The notes: generated by a model not told the origin, from the sequence alone. DNA of 64,000 nt from a virus (IMGVR_UViG_3300021375_000017:1-64000), one strand, 5' to 3'; shown: positions 56,817 through 63,884, numbered from the stretch's first letter. Numbers and translations are program-made.

Positions 56817-58007
56817 ATGCAGTACGATTTCGTAGCAAGTAAAGAGTATAATAATGATAATAAGACTATTCAGGGAATGACAGTCTTCAATACCGAACAG
56901 GTCAATACCAAGAAACAACCAATGTTTTTTGGTAAACCACTTGGTATTCAAAGATATGATTCGTACAAGTATCCAGTTTTTGAGAAACTAACAACTCAAC
57001 AACTGGGGTATTTCTGGAGACCAGAGGAAGTTTCTCTCCAGAAAGATAGAGCAGACTATCAATTACTTCGTCCAGAACAGAAACATATCTATACTTCTAA
57101 CCTGAAGTACCAGATTATGTTGGACTCTGTTCAGGGTCGTGGCCCTGGTATGGCATTCATTCCTTACTGTTCCTTACCTGAATTGGAAGCTTGTATGGAA
57201 GTCTGGGGATTTATGGAGATGATCCATAGCCGTTCCTACACATACATCATTAAGAATGTGTATCCTGATCCTAGTGATATCTTTGATCATATTATCAATG
57301 ACCCACGTATCCTTGAAAGGGCTTCAAGTGTTACTGAGTCCTATGATGACTTTATTAATAGTGCCCAACAATGGGGTAACGGTAATATGTGGAAAGAAGA
57401 TTTCCGTGACACATATGCATCCAAAGAAGATATCAAAAATGTCAAAAGAAAACTCTATAGAGCAGTTGCAAACGTAAATATTCTTGAGGGTATCAGGTTC
57501 TACGTTAGTTTTGCTTGTTCTTTCGCCTTTGGTGAACTTAAACTCATGGAAGGATCTTCCAAAATCATTTCACTAATTGCAAGAGATGAGAACCAACACC
57601 TAGCCATTACTCAGAATATCCTGAACAAGTGGAAAGATGGTGATGATCCTGAGATGAAACAGATTGCCAAGGAAGAAGAAGAGTGGGTCTACGCAATGTT
57701 TGACCGTGCAGTAAACGAAGAGAAGAAGTGGGCAGACTATCTGTTCCGTGATGGATCAATGATTGGTTTGAACGATGTTCTTCTTCAAAGATATGTTGAG
57801 TGGATTGCTAATCGCCGTATGAAGGCTATTGGTTTGAAACCTGTGTATGATGTTGCTGCTAAGAACAATCCTCTTCCCTGGACACAACATTGGATCTCTT
57901 CTAAGGGTCTTCAGGTTGCGCCCCAGCAAACTCAAGTGCAGTCGTATGTGGTTGGTGGAATTAAACAAGATGTCAGTAAAGATACATTTTCTGATTTTAA
58001 ACTTTAA
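56817..58007 (+). CDS. nrdB: ribonucleotide reductase class Ia small subunit NrdB
   Basis: A 396-residue radical-generating subunit (T4 NrdB is 388). Di-iron ligands are visible in PELEACMEVWGFMEMIHSRS (Glu, Glu, His) and ARDENQHLAITQNIL (Glu, His), with the SFACSFAFGELKLMEGSSK core. The C-terminal tail (SDFKL) would bind NrdA. A GIY-YIG gene with its own promoters follows 57 bases later. Confidence 0.95.
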   Translation: MQYDFVASKEYNNDNKTIQGMTVFNTEQVNTKKQPMFFGKPLGIQRYDSYKYPVFEKLTTQQLGYFWRPEEVSLQKDRADYQLLRPEQKHIYTSNLKYQIMLDSVQGRGPGMAFIPYCSLPELEACMEVWGFMEMIHSRSYTYIIKNVYPDPSDIFDHIINDPRILERASSVTESYDDFINSAQQWGNGNMWKEDFRDTYASKEDIKNVKRKLYRAVANVNILEGIRFYVSFACSFAFGELKLMEGSSKIISLIARDENQHLAITQNILNKWKDGDDPEMKQIAKEEEEWVYAMFDRAVNEEKKWADYLFRDGSMIGLNDVLLQRYVEWIANRRMKAIGLKPVYDVAAKNNPLPWTQHWISSKGLQVAPQQTQVQSYVVGGIKQDVSKDTFSDFKL

Positions 58008-58036
58008 TTGACTTTAAGACTGAAATGTAGTATTAT
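58008..58036 (+). promoter_or_regulatory. sigma70-like promoter upstream of GIY-YIG
   Basis: TTGACT (58008-58013), 17 bp, TATTAT (58031-58036), starting at the nrdB stop. Confidence 0.55.
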
Positions 58037-58043
58037 ATAAATA
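58036..58043 (+). promoter_or_regulatory. T4-like late promoter (TATAAATA)
   Basis: An exact TATAAATA overlapping the end of the vegetative -10, 21 bp upstream of the ATG at 58065. Dual early/late control of the endonuclease is possible. Confidence 0.5.
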
Positions 58044-58064
58044 TTATTAGAGTTCAGTCTTAAA

Positions 58065-58685
58065 ATGAATAATTATATTCTTTATTATTACTTAAGGGAG
58101 GACTTCGGTTCCCCCTTTTATGTTGGTTATGGAAAACCGAGAAGAATTAATTCCAGACACTCTAGAAGAAATGGTGCTGAAATTTTACCACATAGAGAGA
58201 GGAGATGGATTGTAAAATCTGGTTTATCTAAAGAAGAAGCAATAGAACTTGAGATAAAACATATAGCACTCTGGAAAAGAGAATGTGATGGTGGTGTATT
58301 GTTAAATCAAAATCTTGGTGGAGAAGGAAAACCTGGAGGACAAAAAACAAAAGGTTTTAGTGGTAGAAAGCACACTGAAGAAGCAAAGAAAAAAATAAGT
58401 GAAAAAGTTGCAGGAAAAAATAATCCAAGTTATGGTGTTCCTTGTAGTAAAGAACGAAAAAGAAAAATAAGTGAAAGAGCAAAAGAAAGATTTGCCGAAG
58501 GATTTAAATCTCCTTCATCAGTAACTTATCTTTTAACAAGTCATTCTAAAGAAAAATTTAAGGTATTTGGAGAACTTAAAAAGTTTTGTAAGTCTCAAAA
58601 TATTTCATACGCAACGATGCGCGCAGCAATTCTTTATGATAGAAAAGGTCCTAGAAGAAATGGATGGAGTATTGAGAAAATTTAG
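58065..58685 (+). CDS. GIY-YIG homing endonuclease after nrdB
   Basis: A 206-residue nuclease. YILYYYLREDFGSPFYVGYG holds the GIY-YIG strands (YYL, YVG), with the basic NSRHSRRNGAEI helix and VLLNQNLGGEGKPGG. NUMOD3-like repeats (GFSGRKHTEEAKKKISEKVA, GKNNPSYGVP, ERKRKISERAKERF) and a C-terminal helix-turn-helix-like segment that ends with GPRRNGWS follow. Its last 26 bases overlap the next gene. A mobile insertion at the nrdB locus, resembling the gene at 36614. Confidence 0.87.
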   Translation: MNNYILYYYLREDFGSPFYVGYGKPRRINSRHSRRNGAEILPHRERRWIVKSGLSKEEAIELEIKHIALWKRECDGGVLLNQNLGGEGKPGGQKTKGFSGRKHTEEAKKKISEKVAGKNNPSYGVPCSKERKRKISERAKERFAEGFKSPSSVTYLLTSHSKEKFKVFGELKKFCKSQNISYATMRAAILYDRKGPRRNGWSIEKI

Positions 58686-59073
58686 GATATCATTACCAGA
58701 AGATAAGTGTGTGATAAAACTTCAGGAATATTGTAAGTTTTCTTATACTCTTTTAAAAGTTCCTGTAGTATCTAAGCCTTTATGCGCTGGCGCAAACTGC
58801 CACAATAATGTAAATCATTATGGGAATACTTATGGTGGAGAAAAAATAAGCGGTTATTATTTAATTACAGATATTGATGATGAAACTTATGGATGTGCTA
58901 TATACCATAGTATTTGGAAAAATACTTATGGAGACTTAATAGACATAACACCATTTGATGATGGAAGAGAATATAATATGTTTTCTGTGTTGGATGATAC
59001 CGATTATTACTCTGGAGTTGTTTATGATGGAAAAGATTATAAATTATTAGAACCCGGACTTAATATTGTTTAA
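58660..59073 (+). CDS. hypothetical protein with CHNNV and HSIW motifs
   Basis: About 137 residues from the ATG at 58660 (an ATG at 58567 would overlap the endonuclease far more). It has a strict pattern CAGANCHNNVNHYGNTYGG, then GYYLITDIDDETYGCAIYHS, then IWKNTYGDLIDITPFDDG. The ordered Cys, His and Asp could form a thiol-hydrolase-like site, but this is only a guess. The gene looks like the original neighbour of nrdB, separated by the inserted GIY-YIG gene. Confidence 0.6.
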   Translation: MDGVLRKFRISLPEDKCVIKLQEYCKFSYTLLKVPVVSKPLCAGANCHNNVNHYGNTYGGEKISGYYLITDIDDETYGCAIYHSIWKNTYGDLIDITPFDDGREYNMFSVLDDTDYYSGVVYDGKDYKLLEPGLNIV

Positions 59074-59184
59074 GATGTCAAAAAAGACACGTTCTCAGGA
59101 TTCCAACTCTAAGGTTAAGGCCAAGAGACAGGATGATTGGTGGTTCCATGAGGAGCCACTAAATACCACAGATACAATGGATAT

Positions 59185-59628
59185 GTGTGTGATTACGAAA
59201 ATCCGTGGTTGTTTCAAGGACAACCTTTTCTATCTGAGGATATTGGTGATTCTTTCGGCTTTGTCTATAGGATTACAAACCTCAAGAATGGTAGAAAATA
59301 CATCGGGCGAAAGTACTTTTGGTCCAAACGAAAGCCTAGAGCTACAGTTAAGAACAAGTCAAGGCGAAGAGTTACAACTGAAAGTGACTGGAAAAAATAC
59401 TACGGAAGTTGTCCAGAGCTTAAGGACGATCTTACAAAGTATGGAAAGGAATCTTTTAGTAGAGAGATCATCTCACTCCATGTAACACTGGGAAAGGTAA
59501 ACTTTGAGGAGACCCGTCAGTTGTTTCTGAATGAGGTTCTGTCCCAAAAGTTGACAGATGAGACTCCTTTGTATTATAATTCCAACATCCTTGGTCGGTA
59601 CTACCGCAAGGATTATTTTAACAAGTAA
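59185..59628 (+). CDS. GIY-YIG-like protein with possible upstream frameshifted N-terminus
   Basis: From GTG 59185 the frame encodes ENPWLFQGQPFLSEDIGDSF, then GFVYRITNLKNGRKYIGRKY (GFVY and YIG strands), a basic helix (KSRRRVTTESDWKKYYGSC), SFSREIISLH with the catalytic-type Glu, and NSNILGRYYRKDYF. I recognise this as a GIY-YIG-related protein common in cyanophages, shorter than the NUMOD type. Upstream, ATG 59075 in another frame encodes a plausible N-terminus (MSKKTRSQDSNSK ... DDWWFHEEP), so the gene may be frameshifted around 59150-59165, or GTG 59185 may be the real start. Confidence 0.7.
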   Translation: MCDYENPWLFQGQPFLSEDIGDSFGFVYRITNLKNGRKYIGRKYFWSKRKPRATVKNKSRRRVTTESDWKKYYGSCPELKDDLTKYGKESFSREIISLHVTLGKVNFEETRQLFLNEVLSQKLTDETPLYYNSNILGRYYRKDYFNK

Positions 59629-59642
59629 ACTGATTTGGATTA

Positions 59643-60266
59643 ATGATTAAGAAAATTTTTATGGGGTTGGTTAGTGTCACTACCCTTACTACAGCATGTG
59701 TGGCATCAACAAACCTTGATAAAGAGCTTAATGACATTACAGGAACTGCTCCTACCATAGAAGGTGTAGAGGAAACACCTACAGAGGAATTGGTAAAGGT
59801 AGAAAAAACCTGGAACTGTCCTACATGTTCTCCCAATGAACAATATGTTCTTAAGAAACTTCAGGAATATACTAAAATTAGTGATCGTAATGCTCTTGCA
59901 ACGATCATGGGAAACATTAAATCAGAATCAAACTTTCGTGCCAACATCTGTGAAGGTGGTGCCCGTGTCTCCTACACTGAATGTAAGTCTGGTGGATTTG
60001 GATTGATTCAGTGGACTAGTATCGGACGGTATAAAGGTCTCGGAAATTTCTGTGCTAGATATCAGTGTGATCCTAGTAGTTTAGAAGGTCAAGTTCGTTG
60101 GATGGTTAATGAACCAATCTTCCAACGTGTCCTCCCTGAGTTTGAAGGACATGGAGATACTATTCCTCAGTATATGTCACATGCATATTACTGGTTAGGA
60201 TGGGGGATCAAAGGATATCGTGAACAGTATGCATATGATTATAGTAAGAAAATGGTATTGATATAA
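59643..60266 (+). CDS. secreted peptidoglycan hydrolase-like protein (lysozyme fold)
   Basis: A 207-residue protein with an N-terminal signal (MIKKIFMGLVSVTTLTTACV; possible lipobox Cys at 19). The C-terminal domain (about residues 70-205) shows ALATIMGNIKSESNFRANI (catalytic Glu candidate in KSESNF), SGGFGLIQWTSIGRY and a conserved Cys pair, the pattern of the phage tail-lysozyme family. It may degrade the murein at lysis or act from the periplasm. It has no adjacent holin other than the possible membrane-anchored gene at 53139. Confidence 0.72.
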   Translation: MIKKIFMGLVSVTTLTTACVASTNLDKELNDITGTAPTIEGVEETPTEELVKVEKTWNCPTCSPNEQYVLKKLQEYTKISDRNALATIMGNIKSESNFRANICEGGARVSYTECKSGGFGLIQWTSIGRYKGLGNFCARYQCDPSSLEGQVRWMVNEPIFQRVLPEFEGHGDTIPQYMSHAYYWLGWGIKGYREQYAYDYSKKMVLI

Positions 60267-60275
60267 CTGAGTCAC

Positions 60276-60304
60276 TTGACAAAGACCTCAGAGTAGTCTA
60301 TATT
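60276..60304 (+). promoter_or_regulatory. sigma70-like promoter for the tRNA region
   Basis: TTGACA (60276-60281), 17 bp, TATATT (60299-60304). It should transcribe the structured RNA and the two tRNA genes that follow. Confidence 0.7.
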
Positions 60305-60306
60305 AT

Positions 60307-60375
60307 AAGGGTGGTTGAGAGACCACTGCGGTGATCCCCTTGGTAGTTCAGGATTAGCGGCGATAGGAACTACCA
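60307..60375 (+). ncRNA. structured RNA upstream of tRNA-Arg
   Basis: Two stable hairpins in tandem: GTGGT-TGAGAG-ACCAC (60311-60326) and TGGTAGTTC (60341-60349) pairing with GAACTACCA (60367-60375), a 9-bp stem around a 17-nt loop. AAGG (60307-60310) can pair with CCTT (60338-60341), enclosing the first hairpin. There is no ORF here and no T-tract. It could be a leader of the tRNA transcript or a separate small RNA; I cannot assign a family. Confidence 0.45.
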
Positions 60376-60378
60376 CTT

Positions 60379-60451
60379 GCCCCGTTAGCTCAGGAGACAG
60401 AGCACGTTCCTTCTAAGAATGCGGTCGGGGGTGCGAATCCTCCACGGGGCG
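60379..60451 (+). tRNA. tRNA-Arg (anticodon TCT)
   Basis: Acceptor GCCCCGT pairs with ACGGGGC; D-stem GCTC/GAGC; anticodon stem CGTTC/GAATG around loop CTTCTAA; T-arm GGGGG-TGCGAAT-CCTCC. CCA is not encoded. It reads AGA codons, frequent in this AT-rich phage. Confidence 0.93.
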
Positions 60452-60455
60452 TCAT

Positions 60456-60528
60456 TGACCTATAGCTCAGTTGGTAGAGCGCGGAACTGTTAATTCTGTT
60501 GTCCTAGGTTCGAGTCCTAGTGGGTCAG
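60456..60528 (+). tRNA. tRNA-Asn (anticodon GTT)
   Basis: Acceptor TGACCTA pairs with TGGGTCA (one G-U pair); D-stem GCTC/GAGC; anticodon stem CGGAA/TTCTG around loop CTGTTAA; T-arm CTAGG-TTCGAGT-CCTAG. CCA is not encoded. It begins four bases after tRNA-Arg. Confidence 0.93.
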
Positions 60529-60543
60529 TTGTTTTTTATTTTT

Positions 60544-60750
60544 ATGAGTCTTCCAGAATATTCATTTGGTGGTCGTCCAGTAGAGTCCACGAATCTCCTT
60601 CTACTTATTAGTGAGATGGAGGGTACATATCAACACCTTAAGTACATGGGGTTTGAGGATGATATGAATACTCTTGATGAGATGAAGAAGAGATACTACA
60701 AACTTTATTTTAGAACAAAGAAGAATGAAGCCATTCAAAATTCTAACTGA
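60544..60750 (+). CDS. hypothetical protein (68 aa)
   Basis: The ATG at 60544, 15 bases after tRNA-Asn, gives MSLPEYSFGGRPVESTNLLL, a helical charged protein. A GTG at 60520 lies inside the tRNA and is rejected. Its end overlaps the next gene by 26 bases. Family unknown. Confidence 0.6.
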   Translation: MSLPEYSFGGRPVESTNLLLLISEMEGTYQHLKYMGFEDDMNTLDEMKKRYYKLYFRTKKNEAIQNSN

Positions 60751-61300
60751 CGATTACTTTGTAGGAAACTTTGGATCTGTTGATGCCTCTGATGAAGTAT
60801 TAAGATGCTGTAAAAGAAATTTTCCTGATGATGATAAACTAGATTCTGGAGCACTTCGTGGCGAATCAGTGGTAGATGAGAGACTTAGGAAATGTAAGAC
60901 CAAAGGTATTAGTATAAGTCAAGTCAACTTTATTGAACAAGGACTGAGGAAGGCTATCATCTATATTAATGATATGAAGTGGAAGATGGATCTTAAACAT
61001 GAGTGGGAGTCATCTATACAATACACTAGGTATATTGGTAAAGGAGATTTTTATGGTTGGCACAAAGACAACTCTGAATCTGCAAGTAGTATAGGTGATA
61101 GGAGACTTTCTATTGTGTATTGTTTAAGTTATGAGAAAGATTATACTGGTGCAGAGTTTGAAATAAAGGAAAGTAATGGTAATATATACAGAAGAAAGTT
61201 TGATTATGGAGACTTTATTGTCTTCCCTTCAGACAAACTACATAGAGTGAATCCTTTAAAGTCTGGAAACAGAACAACCTTAGTTGGTTGGTACATGTAG
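60725..61300 (+). CDS. Fe(II)/2-oxoglutarate oxygenase
   Basis: A 191-residue oxygenase: YGWHKDNSE supplies HxD; YTGAEFEIKESNG and FDYGDFIVFPSDKLHRVNPL the core strands and distal His; GNRTTLVGWYM the 2-oxoglutarate-binding Arg, a PiuC/prolyl-hydroxylase-like set. It is distinct from the oxygenase at 39351, which has a YPHAR motif. Its substrate is unknown. It begins 26 bases inside the preceding gene. Confidence 0.85.
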   Translation: MKPFKILTDDYFVGNFGSVDASDEVLRCCKRNFPDDDKLDSGALRGESVVDERLRKCKTKGISISQVNFIEQGLRKAIIYINDMKWKMDLKHEWESSIQYTRYIGKGDFYGWHKDNSESASSIGDRRLSIVYCLSYEKDYTGAEFEIKESNGNIYRRKFDYGDFIVFPSDKLHRVNPLKSGNRTTLVGWYM

Positions 61301-61323
61301 AGTCCATTTATCATACAAAAATT

Positions 61324-61986
61324 ATGAAAAAATTATTTGCTGCACTATTGTCATCAGTGGTTCTTACTACTCCAGTGATGGCTGACCCTGAAGTGAAGGG
61401 TTGGAAGACACATGACTCTATGGGATGTATGTTGCTTGGGGAATGTACTGATGATATTCAACAAGTCAGATCAATTAGAGACATTCAAAAGTATTATCCT
61501 AGTGATAGTTATAGTAATGTCGCTTCTGAGTTTGATTCAATTGTCCGGGCCCTTGATCAGATCGGAGTTAAAGTTTTTCTAGCGGATGAGAAATACTTTC
61601 CACCAGGTCATAGGGGTGTATATCATACAGTAACTAACAACTTTTTCCTCAACACTAACTTCATGCACAAAGAAGGTGTATTGATGAGTGTGATGAGACA
61701 TGAAGGTTGGCATGCTGCTCAAGACTGTATGGCAGGAACCATTGATAACAGTATGATTGCTATCATTCTTCCAGAAGAAGAGATTCCTGCTATCTGGAGA
61801 GAGATGGCAGAGAGAACATATCCGGCATCAGCAGTACCATGGGAATCTGAAGCAGGTTGGGCAGGTAGAACTGAAGCAGTAACCGCAAATGCACTTGCCG
61901 CATGTGCTAGGGGTTCTATGTGGACAGAGTATGAACCTACCCCAATGACGAGGGAATGGTTAGTTGAGAATGGATATATCAAATGA
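61324..61986 (+). CDS. secreted protein with HExxH metalloprotease-like motif
   Basis: About 220 residues from the ATG at 61324, which gives a clean signal peptide (MKKLFAALLSSVVLTTPVMA, cut after AMA-like VMA). VMRHEGWHAAQDC carries HExxH (about residues 132-136), the zinc-metallopeptidase signature; EAVTANALAACARG downstream may supply a third ligand Glu. It is likely exported to the periplasm late in infection, where it could modify the envelope. The upstream ATG at 61288 would spoil the signal peptide. The family is not recognised. Confidence 0.65.
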   Translation: MKKLFAALLSSVVLTTPVMADPEVKGWKTHDSMGCMLLGECTDDIQQVRSIRDIQKYYPSDSYSNVASEFDSIVRALDQIGVKVFLADEKYFPPGHRGVYHTVTNNFFLNTNFMHKEGVLMSVMRHEGWHAAQDCMAGTIDNSMIAIILPEEEIPAIWREMAERTYPASAVPWESEAGWAGRTEAVTANALAACARGSMWTEYEPTPMTREWLVENGYIK

Positions 61987-62022
61987 TTAAAGAATTTACT
62001 TTAGTAAAGAGGTTATACTATC

Positions 62023-62271
62023 ATGTTGGTAGTAAGATGCAAACAATGTAACACGGAGATCCATAGCACTAACAAAACACAGTCGTGCGGATGTCCTAAC
62101 ATGATGACAGTCATTGGAGAAAAGATTTCTGCAGTTGACTTAAACAAAGTCATCATGTTAAATTCACAGAAGAACACTAAACAAAAAGATGTTCTGTCTT
62201 CTCAAGACTTGATGTATCAAGAGGAGAGAAGAAGCCGAAAGGTAAAAAAACTTGATTTTGAAATTAGGTGA
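62023..62271 (+). CDS. conserved small zinc-ribbon protein
   Basis: An 82-residue protein starting MLVVRCKQCNTEIHSTNKT, with CxxC (residues 6-9) and CGC (about 22-24) forming a likely zinc ribbon, then an acidic middle and a basic ending (SRKVKKLDFEIR). I recall very similar cyanophage and cyanobacterial proteins, but no function is known. A ribosome-binding site AAAGAGG lies upstream. Confidence 0.65.
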   Translation: MLVVRCKQCNTEIHSTNKTQSCGCPNMMTVIGEKISAVDLNKVIMLNSQKNTKQKDVLSSQDLMYQEERRSRKVKKLDFEIR

Positions 62272-62273
62272 TT

Positions 62274-62435
62274 ATGTCTCATAACTGTATTACCGAAAAA
62301 CAGTGTCAGGAGATGATCGATAAAGCAATCGATAAACACAACAAAACTGCCTCACTCATTAGTGCTTGTATAGGTTCAGTATTACTGTTCTTCTATGCTC
62401 AAGGACTCTTGATTGTGGTAGGATTGTGGAAATAA
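62274..62435 (+). CDS. small membrane protein (53 aa)
   Basis: An ATG three bases after the preceding stop opens a 53-codon frame: a charged N-terminus (MSHNCITEKQCQEMIDKAID) and one hydrophobic segment (ASLISACIGSVLLFFYAQGL) near the C-terminus. Short single-span proteins of this layout are common in cyanophages; a membrane role is likely, its nature unknown. Confidence 0.65.
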   Translation: MSHNCITEKQCQEMIDKAIDKHNKTASLISACIGSVLLFFYAQGLLIVVGLWK

Positions 62436-62457
62436 TAATCATATACATATTACAAGA

Positions 62458-62625
62458 ATGAAATTTTATTCCGTGGAACACTGGCAAGAGAACTGGGAAG
62501 AACTAATCTCAAAGGTTGAGAATGGTGAGTCAATAGGAATAACAAATGGAAAACATAGAGCAGTGATGGTTCCTGCAGATGAAGAAATTATAAGAATTCA
62601 TACTGAACATAATGACGCGTCGTAA
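62458..62625 (+). CDS. Phd/YefM-like antitoxin-type protein (55 aa)
   Basis: A 55-codon frame: MKFYSVEHWQENWEELISKV, then ENGESIGITNGKHRAVMVPA. The SxxxxxxNWEEL(I/L)xxVExGExxxITxxGxxxAVxVP pattern is that of the prevent-host-death antitoxin fold, a DNA-binding autoregulator. No toxin is adjacent. It overlaps the next gene by 14 bases. Confidence 0.6.
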   Translation: MKFYSVEHWQENWEELISKVENGESIGITNGKHRAVMVPADEEIIRIHTEHNDAS

Positions 62626-62959
62626 GAATAGATCATATAAAAGAGTCACAGATGATCGTGAACCAATCACAATCAAACATTCTGATATATGTTATCCAGG
62701 GGCTATCAAAGAGAAACAGGTAGATGATGCTGATACTTCTTATCCTGGTATTGTCATCAAATACGATACTGGATATCTGTTGGAAGATGGTGTTCATAGG
62801 ATAACCAAACTTCAACGTGAAGGTATCTATGAATCTCTTTTCTATGTGGTGACAGTGGAAGAATATAAGACTGGTCTGGTAGAGATGGTCTGTGGTTCTA
62901 ATCGTGTCACACTAGGAGAATGGAGCCATAACAAATTAAACTCACAAACTCATGGGTAA
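62612..62959 (+). CDS. ParB/Srx-like small protein
   Basis: A 115-residue protein. DTSYPGIVIKYDTGYLLEDG followed by VHRITKLQREGI resembles the ParB-N/sulfiredoxin pattern (xPIxVxxxxGYxLxDGxHR). It may bind nucleotides or DNA; no helix-turn-helix is visible. Its end overlaps the next gene by 8 bases. Confidence 0.55.
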   Translation: MTRRKNRSYKRVTDDREPITIKHSDICYPGAIKEKQVDDADTSYPGIVIKYDTGYLLEDGVHRITKLQREGIYESLFYVVTVEEYKTGLVEMVCGSNRVTLGEWSHNKLNSQTHG

Positions 62960-63554
62960 GTCAAGAACAATTTCAAAAATAAACTGGTCTTGGGATTATG
63001 GAAAGGTTGTAAGTGAAATAACTTGTACTGATGGTATAACCCAAATCAGAAATAATGATAAGAGACCACCAACATATCCTGCCCATGATATCGCACATTT
63101 CATATGTGGATTTCATGAGGACTATGACTGGGATTATTTGTGGGATCAACATTCAGAATCTCTAATAAATGTCAGACTTGCAGAATATAATGCTGTCTTT
63201 ATTGAGAATCTTCTTTACTTTTATATAACAAACAAATATAAAAATAGTCCATGGACCATATTACAACTGGCAGAACCAATAAAGAAACACTTGAACTGGT
63301 TTGTTAAGGACTATTATAAATTTATCACACCAGAACTAAAACTTAGAAAAATATTTTTATCCAAACTAGATGAAAATATAGTCTGTCAACACTATCAGAC
63401 TTATCATGATGTCTGTCTACTCCAGTTAAAAACTCCTCCTGGTGAGGATGTGCGAGATATTAAACTGGCACTTACTATGGACTCAAGTCTTGACCAGAAG
63501 AACACAGAGGTGTATGATTATATCATTGAGATGAAGAGCATCTTGGGGAATTAG
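62952..63554 (+). CDS. hypothetical protein (200 aa)
   Basis: A protein with a TYPAHDIAHFICGFHEDYDW segment that has several His and Asp residues (possible metal site, AHDIAH), then helical regions rich in aromatic residues. No family recognised. Its stop codon TAG lies within the tRNA-Met gene that begins at 63545, so the two overlap by ten bases. Confidence 0.6.
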   Translation: MGKSRTISKINWSWDYGKVVSEITCTDGITQIRNNDKRPPTYPAHDIAHFICGFHEDYDWDYLWDQHSESLINVRLAEYNAVFIENLLYFYITNKYKNSPWTILQLAEPIKKHLNWFVKDYYKFITPELKLRKIFLSKLDENIVCQHYQTYHDVCLLQLKTPPGEDVRDIKLALTMDSSLDQKNTEVYDYIIEMKSILGN

Positions 63555-63617
63555 CAATCTGGTGAATGCACCGAGCTCATAATTCGGTTAAGGTGGGTTC
63601 GGTCCCCACATTCCCTA
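63545..63617 (+). tRNA. tRNA-Met (anticodon CAT)
   Basis: Acceptor GGGGAAT pairs with ATTCCCT (G-U at the end); D-stem GCA/TGC; anticodon stem CCGAG/TTCGG around loop CTCATAA; T-arm GTGGG-TTCGGTC-CCCAC. CCA is not encoded. CAT could also be read as tRNA-Ile with modified C34; sequence alone does not decide. It overlaps the stop of the preceding CDS. Confidence 0.88.
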
Positions 63618-63646
63618 TTGACATTTCGGTGTCAAACCCTTATAAT
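63618..63646 (+). promoter_or_regulatory. consensus sigma70-like promoter with inverted repeat
   Basis: TTGACA (63618-63623), 17 bp, TATAAT (63641-63646), immediately after tRNA-Met. TTGACA-TTTCGG-TGTCAA is an inverted repeat covering the -35 and half the spacer, possibly an operator. Confidence 0.8.
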
Positions 63647-63668
63647 ACTAAGGTCAACAAACAAGCAA

Positions 63669-63884
63669 ATGACTATCACTTCTAAGTTCAAAAAGGATCT
63701 TCAGACTCTACGTGGGGCTGCAAATGGGGACTTCTTCCTGGATGTAAAGAACCCAAAACTTTTTAAAAAAGTTCGTAAGTATTATGATAACAATGGAGTA
63801 GTATTTTCTGGTGATCCTTTGGATGATTATGATATTCTCATCGATTGTATTGCTGCAGATCTAGAAACTGTTGAGGTTGGTTGA
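63669..63884 (+). CDS. small hypothetical protein (71 aa)
   Basis: The ATG at 63669, 22 bp after the -10 element, gives MTITSKFKKDLQTLRGAANG, followed by a FFLDVKNPKLFKKVRKYYDN stretch and an acidic C-terminus. Helical, charged, first gene of an early-type transcript. Family not recognised. Confidence 0.6.
   Translation: MTITSKFKKDLQTLRGAANGDFFLDVKNPKLFKKVRKYYDNNGVVFSGDPLDDYDILIDCIAADLETVEVG

Noticed and set aside
54503-58007. Inteins or introns in nrdA/nrdB
   Set aside because: Both frames are continuous and of family length, with all catalytic motifs in order. Only a GIY-YIG gene follows nrdB.
59066-59485. Full 139-residue ORF in the frame of ATG 59075
   Set aside because: After about 59165 this frame loses protein-like features, while the other frame carries the conserved GIY-YIG-like sequence. 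Only its N-terminal part may be meaningful.
60311-60377. A third tRNA upstream of tRNA-Arg
   Set aside because: The stems do not form an acceptor/D/anticodon/T cloverleaf, and no T-loop TTCxA is in the right place.
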